64,000 bases of DNA. Origin: an uncultured Candidatus Melainabacteria bacterium (GTDB lineage: Bacteria > Cyanobacteriota > Vampirovibrionia > Gastranaerophilales > Gastranaerophilaceae). Made by a program: the position numbers and the translations under genes. Under the pieces are notes generated by a model. It made no database searches and was not told the DNA's origin. It saw only the letters and a list, made by a program, of their open reading frames with translations. Shown here piece by piece: positions 26,445 to 33,917 of this stretch. Where the stretch lies: NCBI GenBank assembly GCA_934754515.1, contig CAKVIG010000004.1:62001-126000 (forward strand), in the 5' to 3' direction. Within the stretch, counting starts at the first letter, position 1. Every line of letters begins with the position of its first letter.

Positions 26445-26943
26445 TATCGTTCTTGTCGGCATGCCTGCAAGCGGGAAAACTACAATCGGAACATTGTTGG
26501 CAAATCAACTTGATAACCATATCCACATTGATATTGACAGCGTTATTGAAAAAACTCAAGGAATGAAAATTTCTGATATTTTCGCCAAATTTTCAGAAGA
26601 TTATTTTAGAAAATTGGAATACGACACAATCAAAATGGTTTGCACAGGCAAAAACAAAATCATATCTACAGGTGGCGGTTCGTTTGAAAATCCTGATAAT
26701 CGAGCAACTTTATTAAAGTTTGGAAAAGTTTTTTATTTGAAATCTGACCTTGATATATTATATTATAGAATATCAGAGGATTCGACCAGACCTCTTTTAC
26801 AGAAAGAAAATCCGCGCCAAGTCTTAGCAGATTTGATAAAAAAAAGAGAAGAAAACTATCAAAAAGCGCACTACACGGTTGACACAAGTGCAATGAGTGA
26901 AGATGAAATTGTAAGGTTTATTATAAATGAGGCAAATTCTTAA
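26434..26943 (+). CDS. aroK: Shikimate kinase
   Basis: The 169-residue P-loop kinase has Walker A GMPASGKTTIG, the shikimate-binding DIDSVIE, STGGGSFE (the GGG loop) and RPLLQ in the lid. It phosphorylates the 3-OH of shikimate. It overlaps aroC by 11 nt and aroB by 17 nt. The second acidic residue of the usual D-D shikimate site is present in the DIDSVIEK stretch, so it is probably a shikimate rather than homologous gluconate kinase. Confidence 0.95.
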   Translation: MANNIVLVGMPASGKTTIGTLLANQLDNHIHIDIDSVIEKTQGMKISDIFAKFSEDYFRKLEYDTIKMVCTGKNKIISTGGGSFENPDNRATLLKFGKVFYLKSDLDILYYRISEDSTRPLLQKENPRQVLADLIKKREENYQKAHYTVDTSAMSEDEIVRFIINEANS

Positions 26944-28003
26944 AGTCCAAATCAGTGATAACAAAGAATATCCGATTGAAATTTCGGACAATAGTTTTGC
27001 AAAACTTAATCAAGACCTTTATGAAGCAACACACGGTCAAAAACGCCTTGTTGTAATGTCTAAAAAAGTTTATGATTTGTATTTTAATGAGCTTAATTTT
27101 TCGGAAGAAGAAGTCTTTGTTTTAAAAGACGGCGAAAAAGAAAAGAATTACAAAAACTACCTCAAAATAATGAAGCGAGCAATTGAGCGCGGTTTGACAA
27201 GAAACGATGTTATGATTGCAGTTGGCGGAGGCGTTATTGGTGATATAACAGGATTTGTAGCGTCTACTTATATGCGCGGAATTGATTTTATACAAGTTCC
27301 AACCACGTTGCTTTCTGCCGTTGATTCTTCTGTCGGCGGAAAAACCGCAATTGATTTGGCCGAAGCTAAAAACATTATCGGCACATTCTATCAGCCAAAA
27401 GCAGTTTATATCAATATAAATTTTCTTGATACGCTTGATAAACGACAGTTTATGTCCGGTATGGGTGAAATTTTAAAATATGCTTTTATTGAAGAAAGTT
27501 GTCATTATGAAAATCCGCTCTATTTATTTGAGTTCTTGACATTAGGCTGTGAAAAAATAATGGAAAAAGAGCCTTTAACTATAATCAGAATGATTGAATA
27601 TTGCCTACACTTAAAAATCGCAGTTGTAAATCAGGATGAAAAAGAAGGCGGATTGAGAAAAATTTTGAATTTTGGGCATACGCTTGCTCACGCTTTAGAA
27701 ACAATTACAAAATACAAAAAATACACGCATGGTGAAGCTGTTGTTTTAGGCATGTTTTTTATAATTGATTGGGCATACAAAAAAGAATACATAAGCTATT
27801 CTTATTACAGACTTTCAAAGGAATTATTGACTAAATACGGATTTAAACCGCTTAATAAAAAATATCCGACAGAAAAGCTTGTTGAAATTATGAAAAAGGA
27901 TAAAAAAGCTTCTAGTGACAAAATTACGTTCATCATTCCTTGTGAAAAGAAACAAGTTAAAGAACTTAAACTGGCTCCGCCTGAAGTTGAAATGATGTTT
28001 TAA
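26927..28003 (+). CDS. aroB: 3-dehydroquinate synthase
   Basis: It turns DAHP into 3-dehydroquinate with NAD and a divalent metal. The 358-residue product has DGEKEKNYKN, VGGGVIGDITGFVASTYMRG, PTTLLSAVDSSVGGKTAIDL, and the metal ligands in GEILKYAF, LNFGHTLAHALE and YTHGEAVVLG. It ends the aroC-aroK-aroB cluster; no terminator is obvious before the regulator at 28093. Confidence 0.95.
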   Translation: MRQILKVQISDNKEYPIEISDNSFAKLNQDLYEATHGQKRLVVMSKKVYDLYFNELNFSEEEVFVLKDGEKEKNYKNYLKIMKRAIERGLTRNDVMIAVGGGVIGDITGFVASTYMRGIDFIQVPTTLLSAVDSSVGGKTAIDLAEAKNIIGTFYQPKAVYININFLDTLDKRQFMSGMGEILKYAFIEESCHYENPLYLFEFLTLGCEKIMEKEPLTIIRMIEYCLHLKIAVVNQDEKEGGLRKILNFGHTLAHALETITKYKKYTHGEAVVLGMFFIIDWAYKKEYISYSYYRLSKELLTKYGFKPLNKKYPTEKLVEIMKKDKKASSDKITFIIPCEKKQVKELKLAPPEVEMMF

Positions 28004-28040
28004 ATTCTCTTTTTTAGTTATTATTTTTTTGCTTGACTTT

Positions 28041-28087
28041 TTGTCAGGTTTGCCTTACTTTGGTTATACAAGTTGTAAGGAGAACCT
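28041..28087 (+). promoter_or_regulatory. Promoter with DtxR-box-like inverted repeat
   Basis: TTGTCA (28041-28046), 17-nt spacer and TTATAC (28064-28069) form a promoter. An imperfect inverted repeat AGGTTTGCCTTAC (28046-28058) / GTAAGGAGAACCT (28075-28087; 11 of 13 positions match) overlaps spacer and RBS. Its half sites resemble the known DtxR/IdeR consensus (TTAGGTTAGGCTAACCTAA type), consistent with metal-dependent autoregulation. Confidence 0.55.
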
Positions 28088-28092
28088 AACAA

Positions 28093-28509
28093 ATGATTAC
28101 AAAAAGTTTAGAAGATTATATCGAATACATCTATACTTCACTTTCTAACAACAAAGAGCTTAAAGCGATTGATATTGCTAAGAAATTCAACATATCTAGA
28201 GCGAGTGTTTCGGAAGCCCTAATCAGATTATGTGAATTAGGATTAGTTATATACGAAGGACGAAAAGGAATTATTGTTACTGAAAAAGGCGAAATTGAAG
28301 CAAAAAGAGTTATAAAAAAGCACCAAATTCTTTTAAATTTCTTCAATAAGGCTTTAAATATTGAATTTGAAAAAGCTTCGGATAATGCTTGCAAAATTGA
28401 GCATGTTATTGATGACGATGTTGTTTCAATATTGGAAAAATTTAATCAATTTAGCGATAAAAATAATCTAAAAAAAGATTTTGTGGAGTTTCTACAAAAT
28501 GATAAATAA
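28093..28509 (+). CDS. DtxR/MntR-family metal-dependent regulator
   Basis: The 138-residue product has an N-terminal winged helix (EDYIEYIYTSL, IDIAKKFNISRASVSEALIRL, GLVIYEGRKGIIVTEKGE) and a dimerisation/metal-binding domain (KKHQILLNFFNKAL, ACKIEHVIDDDVV). The Cys, Glu and His of ACKIEH are at the positions of family metal ligands. No SH3-like third domain, so it is MntR-sized. GGAGAACC serves as RBS and overlaps the operator. It overlaps the membrane orphan at 28499; no transporter is next to it, so iron or manganese cannot be chosen. Confidence 0.88.
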   Translation: MITKSLEDYIEYIYTSLSNNKELKAIDIAKKFNISRASVSEALIRLCELGLVIYEGRKGIIVTEKGEIEAKRVIKKHQILLNFFNKALNIEFEKASDNACKIEHVIDDDVVSILEKFNQFSDKNNLKKDFVEFLQNDK

Positions 28510-29482
28510 CATTAAATCTTTTGCAAAGTTTTTAGATCAACCAATGCTTATAGCGCATTTAAATAAAAATATGCCGAAAATTATGCTTACAGGAACAGCT
28601 CTATATAGTGCAAAAAAGGGTTATGATGTTTATAAGGAGGATAAAACTTTTACAAGAACGAAAGATTATTTCAAGAACACGAGCATACTCTTTTCTTCCG
28701 CAGTTTGCGCTCTTCTTGCCCCAAAATTAGCCTCCAAAATCACACGGAGACCGCAATTAGAAAATTTAAAGGCAATAAAAGAACAAAATACAAAATTTGT
28801 TGATGAGTTTATTTCAAAGAATAAAAATTCTTTAAGTAAAAATAGTCTAAAAACCTTGGAAGAAGCAAAAACCAACATTCTTTCATTGTCTAAAATCAAA
28901 AAATTAATGGAAGATTTAAAAGCAAAGAAGCTTGACGAATTTATGAAAAAATTAATTCCTGACCCTGAAAATATAAGTTCTAAAGATATTTTTTCTGAAA
29001 TCGGTTACTTATCAATATACGGCGCTATACCTGTTGTTGGAGGAATCACTAGCGGTTTAGCAGCAGATAAAATCGCAGGAGAAGACATTAAAAAAACAGC
29101 TCCCGACAAAGTAAGCGAAGGTTTGTATCAGTATTTGGCAAATATTTTTATGTGCAATATTGGAGCTGGAGTAGCTCTTGGGGTTTTAGAAAAATTGAAT
29201 ATAACCTCCAAAGCTTGCCGAGCAATAGGCATGGTTAGCGGAATAATCTTAACGGGTGTTATTGGCGGTTCCAAAATTGCAAATTATATAACCGACAAGG
29301 TTTCTAAAAAAGTCGGTATAAAAGATATTAAAGAAAGAAAACCCGAGCTAATAGATTTAGGAATGCATACTGACGATATAGCAACTGTCGCAGTTTTATC
29401 AGGTTTAAAATGGATAGAACCATGCTTGCCGTTTTTGTATTCGATTTCTGGTTATAAAGCAGGGATTGGGTATAGGAATTGA
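28499..29482 (+). CDS. Membrane orphan co-expressed with the metal regulator
   Basis: The 327-residue product has N-terminal helical sequence (MINNIKSFAKFLDQP) and a hydrophobic patch about 55-75 (SILFSSAVCALLAPKLA). A charged central region (about 85-160) is followed by several Gly/Ala-rich hydrophobic helices (AIPVVGGITSGLAADKIAG, ANIFMCNIGAGVALGVLEK, GMVSGIILTGVIGGSK). I chose ATG 28499; it overlaps the regulator stop by 11 nt, so the two are coupled. It resembles in style the orphan at 61048. Metal storage or transport is possible from context but not shown. Confidence 0.65.
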   Translation: MINNIKSFAKFLDQPMLIAHLNKNMPKIMLTGTALYSAKKGYDVYKEDKTFTRTKDYFKNTSILFSSAVCALLAPKLASKITRRPQLENLKAIKEQNTKFVDEFISKNKNSLSKNSLKTLEEAKTNILSLSKIKKLMEDLKAKKLDEFMKKLIPDPENISSKDIFSEIGYLSIYGAIPVVGGITSGLAADKIAGEDIKKTAPDKVSEGLYQYLANIFMCNIGAGVALGVLEKLNITSKACRAIGMVSGIILTGVIGGSKIANYITDKVSKKVGIKDIKERKPELIDLGMHTDDIATVAVLSGLKWIEPCLPFLYSISGYKAGIGYRN

Positions 29483-29490
29483 AGTTTATT

Positions 29491-29521
29491 GTCGTGTTGG
29501 ATGACAATTGTCCAACACGAC
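29491..29521. other. Stable hairpin after the membrane orphan
   Basis: GTCGTGTTGGA (29491-29501) pairs perfectly with TCCAACACGAC (29511-29521). No T run follows, so it may be a 3' end stabiliser or small palindromic repeat. Confidence 0.5.
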
Positions 29522-29598
29522 CAACACATCTTTATTAATTTGAAAAGTTATTATCAGGCAGTGTCTGACCTACATACTAATATTATATTTAAAAGTTA

Positions 29599-29630
29599 AG
29601 GGTGCAAAAAATTGCACCCTACTTTTTTTA
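29599..29630 (+). terminator. Terminator of the 28093-29482 unit
   Basis: AGGGTGCAA pairs with TTGCACCCT (29599-29607 with 29612-29620) followed by ACTTTTTTT. Confidence 0.8.
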
Positions 29631-29669
29631 ATAAAATATGTTTAATATTGAATTTTATTCTTAATGTTA

Positions 29670-29696
29670 AAGGCGCGATATTTTATATCGCGCCTT
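29670..29696 (-). terminator. Probable terminator after the glycyl-radical gene
   Basis: An 11-bp perfect stem AAGGCGCGATA/TATCGCGCCTT with 5-nt loop lies 30 nt past the stop at 29726. The minus-strand T run is short. Confidence 0.6.
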
Positions 29697-29725
29697 CATC
29701 TAATCTCTTACCTTTACCCTTTAGC

Positions 29726-29980
29726 CTAGCAGCCGCAGCCGTTACCTAAAGAAGCGTGGAATGTTCTTGAGATAACATCGTCTTGTTGTTCTTTTGTTAA
29801 CTTAATGAAGTTTACAGCATAACCTGAAACTCTTACTGTTAATTGTGGGTATTTTTCAGGATGTGCTTGAGCATCAAGCAATGTTTCTCTGTTGAATACG
29901 TTTACGTTTAAGTGGTGACCACCCTTTTCAACATAACCGTCTAAAAGATTTATTAAGTTTTCTTCTTGTTGTGTTGTCAT
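29726..29980 (-). CDS. grcA: Autonomous glycyl-radical domain of pyruvate formate-lyase
   Basis: The 84-residue product matches the last part of ordinary PflB and the YfiD/GrcA spare part: LLDGYVEKGGHHLNVNV, ETLLDAQAHPEKYPQLTVRV, then VSGYAVNFIKLTKEQQDDV, where the Gly of SGYAV is the radical site. It ends with an extra GNGCGC tail. ATG 29980 follows AAGGAATAAAACA; longer starts are not needed. It lies 201 nt downstream of a pflB gene that itself lacks this domain. So here it is probably an obligatory subunit and not a repair cofactor as in E. coli. No activating enzyme gene is in the window. Confidence 0.9.
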   Translation of the reverse strand: MTTQQEENLINLLDGYVEKGGHHLNVNVFNRETLLDAQAHPEKYPQLTVRVSGYAVNFIKLTKEQQDDVISRTFHASLGNGCGC

Positions 29981-30050
29981 TGTTTTATTCCTTATGTTTG
30001 TCGGATTCTTAATCCGCTCTACTACTTTCATCAAGAGTTGATAAGTTGAA

Positions 30051-30163
30051 TGGTTGAAAGGATGAAAAGTTCGTATTAAATACTTTCAATGTCTAACAAG
30101 TTAAACAATATAATTTCTTTTTAACAAACTTTTCAACTGTTCAACTTTTTCATCTTTCAACTG
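30051..30163. repeat. Imperfect inverted repeat between the two pfl genes
   Basis: TGGTTGAAAGGATGAAAAGTT (30051-30071) is mirrored by the complement of 30143-30163, with further GTTGAA repeats around it. The roughly 110-130-bp span is similar in size to the 16616-16750 element. It fills the spacer between pflB and the glycyl-radical gene. Confidence 0.6.
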
Positions 30164-30181
30164 GTTGTTAAAGATTTTTCC

Positions 30182-32266
30182 TTAGCAACCGCAAGTTCCT
30201 TCTGAGCATCCGCAATCAAGTTGGATGTCCAAGTCGCCCATGAATACATCATCTTTACCCAATGCGTTAGGGATAATTGAGAATGTATTTGAGATACCAT
30301 CTTGAGCATCGTTGAATGGAAGCTTAGCAACTGAAGCCAAAGATGCTACAGCACCGTGAGTATCACGTCTGTGCATTGGGTTAGCACCAGGAGCTAGAGG
30401 AATACCGGCTTTTCTACCGTCAGGAGTGTTACCTGTTTTCTTACCATAAACAACGTTTGAAGTAATTGTTAAGATAGACATTGTAGGAATAGAATTTCTA
30501 TAAGTATAGTGTTTTCTAATCATATTCATGAATTTCTTAACAAGGTTAACTGCGAATTGGTCAACTCTATCATCGTTGTTACCATATTTTGGATAATCGC
30601 CTTCAACTTCATAGTCAACAACCAAACCGTTTTCGTCACGGATAGTTTTAACTTTTGCATATTTGATAGCTGAAAGTGAGTCAGCAACTACTGATAAGCC
30701 AGCGATACCTGTTGCGAAATATCTCTTAACATCTCTATCGTGAAGAGCCATTTGAGATCTTTCGTAGCAATATTTGTCGTGCATGTAGTGGATAACGTTC
30801 AATGTATTAACATACAAGCCTGCTAACCATTCCATCATATCTTCATATCTTTCCATAACTTCATCGAAGTCTAGGTATTCAGAAGTGATAGGTCTGTATT
30901 TAGGACCAACTTGTTCTTTAATTCTTTCATCAACACCACCGTTGATAGCGTATAATAAGCACTTAGCCAAGTTAGCTCTTGCACCGAAGAATTGCATTTC
31001 TTTACCAACTACCATTGAAGATACGCAACAAGCAATAGCGTAATCGTCACCGTGAGTAACTCTCATCAAATCATCGTTTTCGTATTGGATAGATGAAGTT
31101 GTGATAGAGATGTGAGCAGCATATTGTTTGAATGCGTGTGGTAATCTCTTAGACCACAATACTGTCATGTTAGGTTCAGGAGCTGTACCTAAGTTTTCTA
31201 GTGTGTGTAAGTAACGGAATGAGTTTTTAGTAACCATGTGACGACCGTCAATACCAACACCACCGATTGATTCAGTTACCCAAGTAGGGTCGCCTGAGAA
31301 CAATGAATTGTATTCAGGAGTTCTTGCGAACTTAACTAATCTTAACTTCATGATGAAGTGGTCAATCATTTCTTGAGCTTCTGCTTCAGTGATAACACCG
31401 TTTCTCAAATCTCTTTCAATGAAGATATCCAAGAAAGTAGAAGTTCTACCAACTGACATTGCAGCACCGTTTTGTTCTTTTACTGCTGATAAGTAACCGA
31501 AGTATAACCATTGGATAGCTTCTTTAGCGTTTGAAGCAGGTTTTCTGATATCGAAACCGTATTCATCACCCAATTCAGCCATTTCTTGCAATGCTCTGAT
31601 TTGTTCAGCCAATTCTTCTTTTAATTGGATTTTTTCAGGTCTCATTTCGCCATCTAATGAAGCATGTTGTTCTTTCTTGTCTTCGATTAATCTGTCGATA
31701 CCATAAAGAGCGATTCTTCTGTAGTCACCAATGATACGACCACGACCGTAAGCATCAGGCAAACCTGTCAAGATAGCTGCGTGTCTTGCTTTTCTCATTT
31801 CAGGAGTATAGCAATCAAAAACACCTTGGTTGTGAGTTTTTCTGTATTTTGTGAAAATTTCTGTAATTTCAGGGTCAACTTCGTAACCATAAGATTTGCA
31901 AGAAGTTTCAGCCATTCTGATACCACCAAATGGTTGTAGAGAACGTTTTAGAGGTTTATCTGTTTGCAAACCAACGATTTGTTCTAAGCTTTTGTCAATA
32001 TAACCAGCCTTGTGAGAAGTGATTGTAGAAACGATTTTTGTGTCCATATCAAGAACACCACCGTTTTCACGTTCTTTTTTGAACAAATCGCAGCATTCTT
32101 GCCACAATTTTGTAGTTGCTTCAGTTGGGCCTGCCAAGAAGCTAGAATCACCATCATAAGGTGTGTAGTTTTTTTGGATGAAATCTCTTACGTTGATTTC
32201 TGACTGCCATTTGCCGCCAACAAAATCAGTTGTAGAAGATTGTTTTTCTAATGTTAATTCTGACAT
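30182..32266 (-). CDS. pflB: Pyruvate formate-lyase catalytic subunit lacking the glycyl-radical domain
   Basis: It cleaves pyruvate with CoA to acetyl-CoA and formate under anaerobic conditions. The 694-residue product (about 760 in E. coli) has family sequence throughout. The adjacent catalytic cysteines are in AIACCVSSMVVGKEMQFFGA. At the end, DAQDGISNTFSIIPNALGKDD matches full PflB, but the frame then closes with a short new tail, CGCSEGTCGC, instead of the radical domain. That domain is encoded at 29726-29980. AAGGAG precedes the start. An upstream palindrome and promoter are described separately. Confidence 0.95.
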   Translation of the reverse strand: MSELTLEKQSSTTDFVGGKWQSEINVRDFIQKNYTPYDGDSSFLAGPTEATTKLWQECCDLFKKERENGGVLDMDTKIVSTITSHKAGYIDKSLEQIVGLQTDKPLKRSLQPFGGIRMAETSCKSYGYEVDPEITEIFTKYRKTHNQGVFDCYTPEMRKARHAAILTGLPDAYGRGRIIGDYRRIALYGIDRLIEDKKEQHASLDGEMRPEKIQLKEELAEQIRALQEMAELGDEYGFDIRKPASNAKEAIQWLYFGYLSAVKEQNGAAMSVGRTSTFLDIFIERDLRNGVITEAEAQEMIDHFIMKLRLVKFARTPEYNSLFSGDPTWVTESIGGVGIDGRHMVTKNSFRYLHTLENLGTAPEPNMTVLWSKRLPHAFKQYAAHISITTSSIQYENDDLMRVTHGDDYAIACCVSSMVVGKEMQFFGARANLAKCLLYAINGGVDERIKEQVGPKYRPITSEYLDFDEVMERYEDMMEWLAGLYVNTLNVIHYMHDKYCYERSQMALHDRDVKRYFATGIAGLSVVADSLSAIKYAKVKTIRDENGLVVDYEVEGDYPKYGNNDDRVDQFAVNLVKKFMNMIRKHYTYRNSIPTMSILTITSNVVYGKKTGNTPDGRKAGIPLAPGANPMHRRDTHGAVASLASVAKLPFNDAQDGISNTFSIIPNALGKDDVFMGDLDIQLDCGCSEGTCGC

Positions 32267-32327
32267 TTTAATCTCCTTGTCTTTTCCAGTCCATTTGGAC
32301 TTTTTCTATTACTACTTGTTAATTTAT

Positions 32328-32370
32328 ATTATACCCCATAAAAAAATCATGACACAGTTGTTTAAACAAC
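32328..32370 (-). promoter_or_regulatory. pflB promoter with 14-bp palindrome near -42
   Basis: On the minus strand TATAAT (32333-32328) has a 17-nt spacer and a poor -35 (TGTGTC). Directly upstream lies the perfect palindrome GTTGTTTAAACAAC (32357-32370). Its centre would fall near -42 if transcription starts 7 nt past the -10. This is the spot used by CRP/FNR-type activators at class II promoters. The leader also holds an AGTCCAAATGGACT hairpin. Confidence 0.5.
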
Positions 32371-32485
32371 ATTTATAAAGATTTTATAAATTTTTAATAT
32401 TTCAAATTTAGCTATTGCAAAAAGTTGAAAAAAGAGTATAATAAAATTCTCGGATGAATAAATTCCGATTTTAGGATAGTGTAGG

Positions 32486-32845
32486 ATGAATGTAACAAAT
32501 ATCAGAAATCAACAACAAGGCTTAATCAGACAAAGATTAGCAGAAATTTACACGCATGAAAGAGCACACAAAGCAAAAGGCGGTTCACTTACCGGTCCGA
32601 TAGTTATTGATTGGAAAAATGGTATTCCGATTGGCGGGCATGTTTCTATAAAAATACCATCATTAAACCCTAAAAATCCAAAGAAAACTATTGAAGAAGC
32701 TAATACCGTAATCAATTCCGCGATGGCACCTTCTGACCCGTCAAGTCAGGATTATAAGGTTGCAGGACAAGCAAAAAATGTTAAATCACAAGCAGAAAGA
32801 TTACGAGCAAAGAAACAAAATAAGGGATTAGATTATTATGCATAA
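32486..32845 (+). CDS. SprA-related mini-protein with HExxH-like motif
   Basis: The 119-residue product matches the core of the SprA-related family (PF12118, also named putative metalloprotease CJM1_0395 family). It has YTHERAHKAKGG (HERAH fits HExxH), GPIVIDWKNGIPIGGHVSI, then NPKKTIEEANTVINSAMAP and SDPSSQDYKVAGQAKNVKSQ. Usual members are longer with disordered N-termini. A sigma-70 promoter lies upstream (TTGCAA, 16 nt, TATAAT near 32440). Its stop overlaps a 25-codon micro-ORF. Protease activity is unproven for the family. Confidence 0.8.
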   Translation: MNVTNIRNQQQGLIRQRLAEIYTHERAHKAKGGSLTGPIVIDWKNGIPIGGHVSIKIPSLNPKNPKKTIEEANTVINSAMAPSDPSSQDYKVAGQAKNVKSQAERLRAKKQNKGLDYYA

Positions 32846-32915
32846 AATAATTGAATTTTTATATAATTTATTTGCACCTAAAAAGTTTGCGCTTGTAAAA
32901 GTAGAAAAAGACTAG
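32838..32915 (+). CDS. Micro-ORF overlapping the SprA-related gene, 25 residues
   Basis: ATG 32838 overlaps the previous stop by 8 nt. The peptide starts MHKIIEFLYNLF and ends FALVKVEKD. A second micro-ORF (62411-62503), placed the same way behind another orphan gene, has the parallel pattern MLNKLIEQIVEIYYSMF ... YVKVE. That similarity supports translation. Confidence 0.4.
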   Translation: MHKIIEFLYNLFAPKKFALVKVEKD

Positions 32916-32966
32916 CTTCTATAAGCTCTTATGGATAGAATGCTTTTTTACACGAAGCTTCGCTAA

Positions 32967-33032
32967 ACCTCCCTTGTTAGGGAGGTCGCAGTTGTGTGAA
33001 CGCGAGTAAACTACAAATGCGGGTGGGTGTTG
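32967..33032. repeat. Repeat family C
   Basis: CCTCCCTTGTTAGGGAGG palindrome followed by TCGCAGTTGTG and a tail ending GCGGGTGGGTGTTGG. Other copies are at 37182-37248, inside both composites, and inverted near 40391-40460. Confidence 0.8.
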
Positions 33033-33109
33033 GTTCAATTCTGTAGTTAATATAGCTGTTATTAAATAGAAAAACTTGATTTACATTATAAATCCATTAA
33101 AATAAAAAT

Positions 33110-33847
33110 ATGTTTAAAAGAAGATTATTAATTTTAGCTTGCCTATTACTTTGCGTTCCAACATTCGCGGATGATAATACTAACGGTATTTATGTCGGAA
33201 CACCCAAAGGTTTTTATGATGACATTGACCCGAACAGCTTGGATGAAGACGAAGATTTGATATCGCCTGCACAGCAGCAAGATGTTGCAATTCCTTCTCA
33301 AGGTGGCAATAATGAAGTAATTATTCCACCAACAAGAACCAAAGCGACAAAAGACTATACACAAATTTATAATGATTTAGAAGTACCGACTTTTTCATAC
33401 CTTCATGATATCGACCCCGACCAATATTATGATATGAAAGACACGGCTTGGTCTGTTTATCCGCTATTCAGATTAAATTCACCGCTATATTTTAAAAATA
33501 TAACAATCGAGCCCGGGTATTATTTGTTAACTCCGAGAGAACATAACGGTGAATGGTTTATGCTGTTTAAACAAAATGGAGTTGTAAAACACATTATACC
33601 TGTTTACGAAAGAGATTACACACCTGAAACTTTCTACAACGACCACATTCCAAAACCGAAGTATACAACTGCACAAAAAATGCACATGGGATTTTTGGAT
33701 TTTATAGGAAACTTTAAAAGCACAAAGAGAAAAACTCCTGTTCAGTCATATTTAGAAGTAAATGATTTAGAAAATTATTTTGTTTCTATAATTATTTATT
33801 ACGGTTCGCACAAATATTCTACAATTTTCAGAACCATAAGACTTTAA
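33110..33847 (+). CDS. Secreted/periplasmic protein of unknown function
   Basis: The 245-residue product has a signal peptide (MFKRRLLILACLLLCVPTFA|DD) and an acidic linker (about 35-60). A globular domain contains SPLYFKNITIEPGYYLLTPRE, WFMLFKQNGVVKHIIPVYERD and a final YFVSIIIYYGSHKYSTIFRTIR. The GYYLL and terminal strand pattern parallels the protein at 4283-4885. TTGATT, a 16-nt spacer and TAAAAT end 6 nt before ATG, so initiation is probably leaderless. Function unknown. Confidence 0.75.
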   Translation: MFKRRLLILACLLLCVPTFADDNTNGIYVGTPKGFYDDIDPNSLDEDEDLISPAQQQDVAIPSQGGNNEVIIPPTRTKATKDYTQIYNDLEVPTFSYLHDIDPDQYYDMKDTAWSVYPLFRLNSPLYFKNITIEPGYYLLTPREHNGEWFMLFKQNGVVKHIIPVYERDYTPETFYNDHIPKPKYTTAQKMHMGFLDFIGNFKSTKRKTPVQSYLEVNDLENYFVSIIIYYGSHKYSTIFRTIRL

Positions 33848-33917
33848 TAAATGTGATTTCCTGATTGACATTCAATCTCCTTCCCTGCTAAAATAGTTTT
33901 TTCTAAAGGAGATTTAT

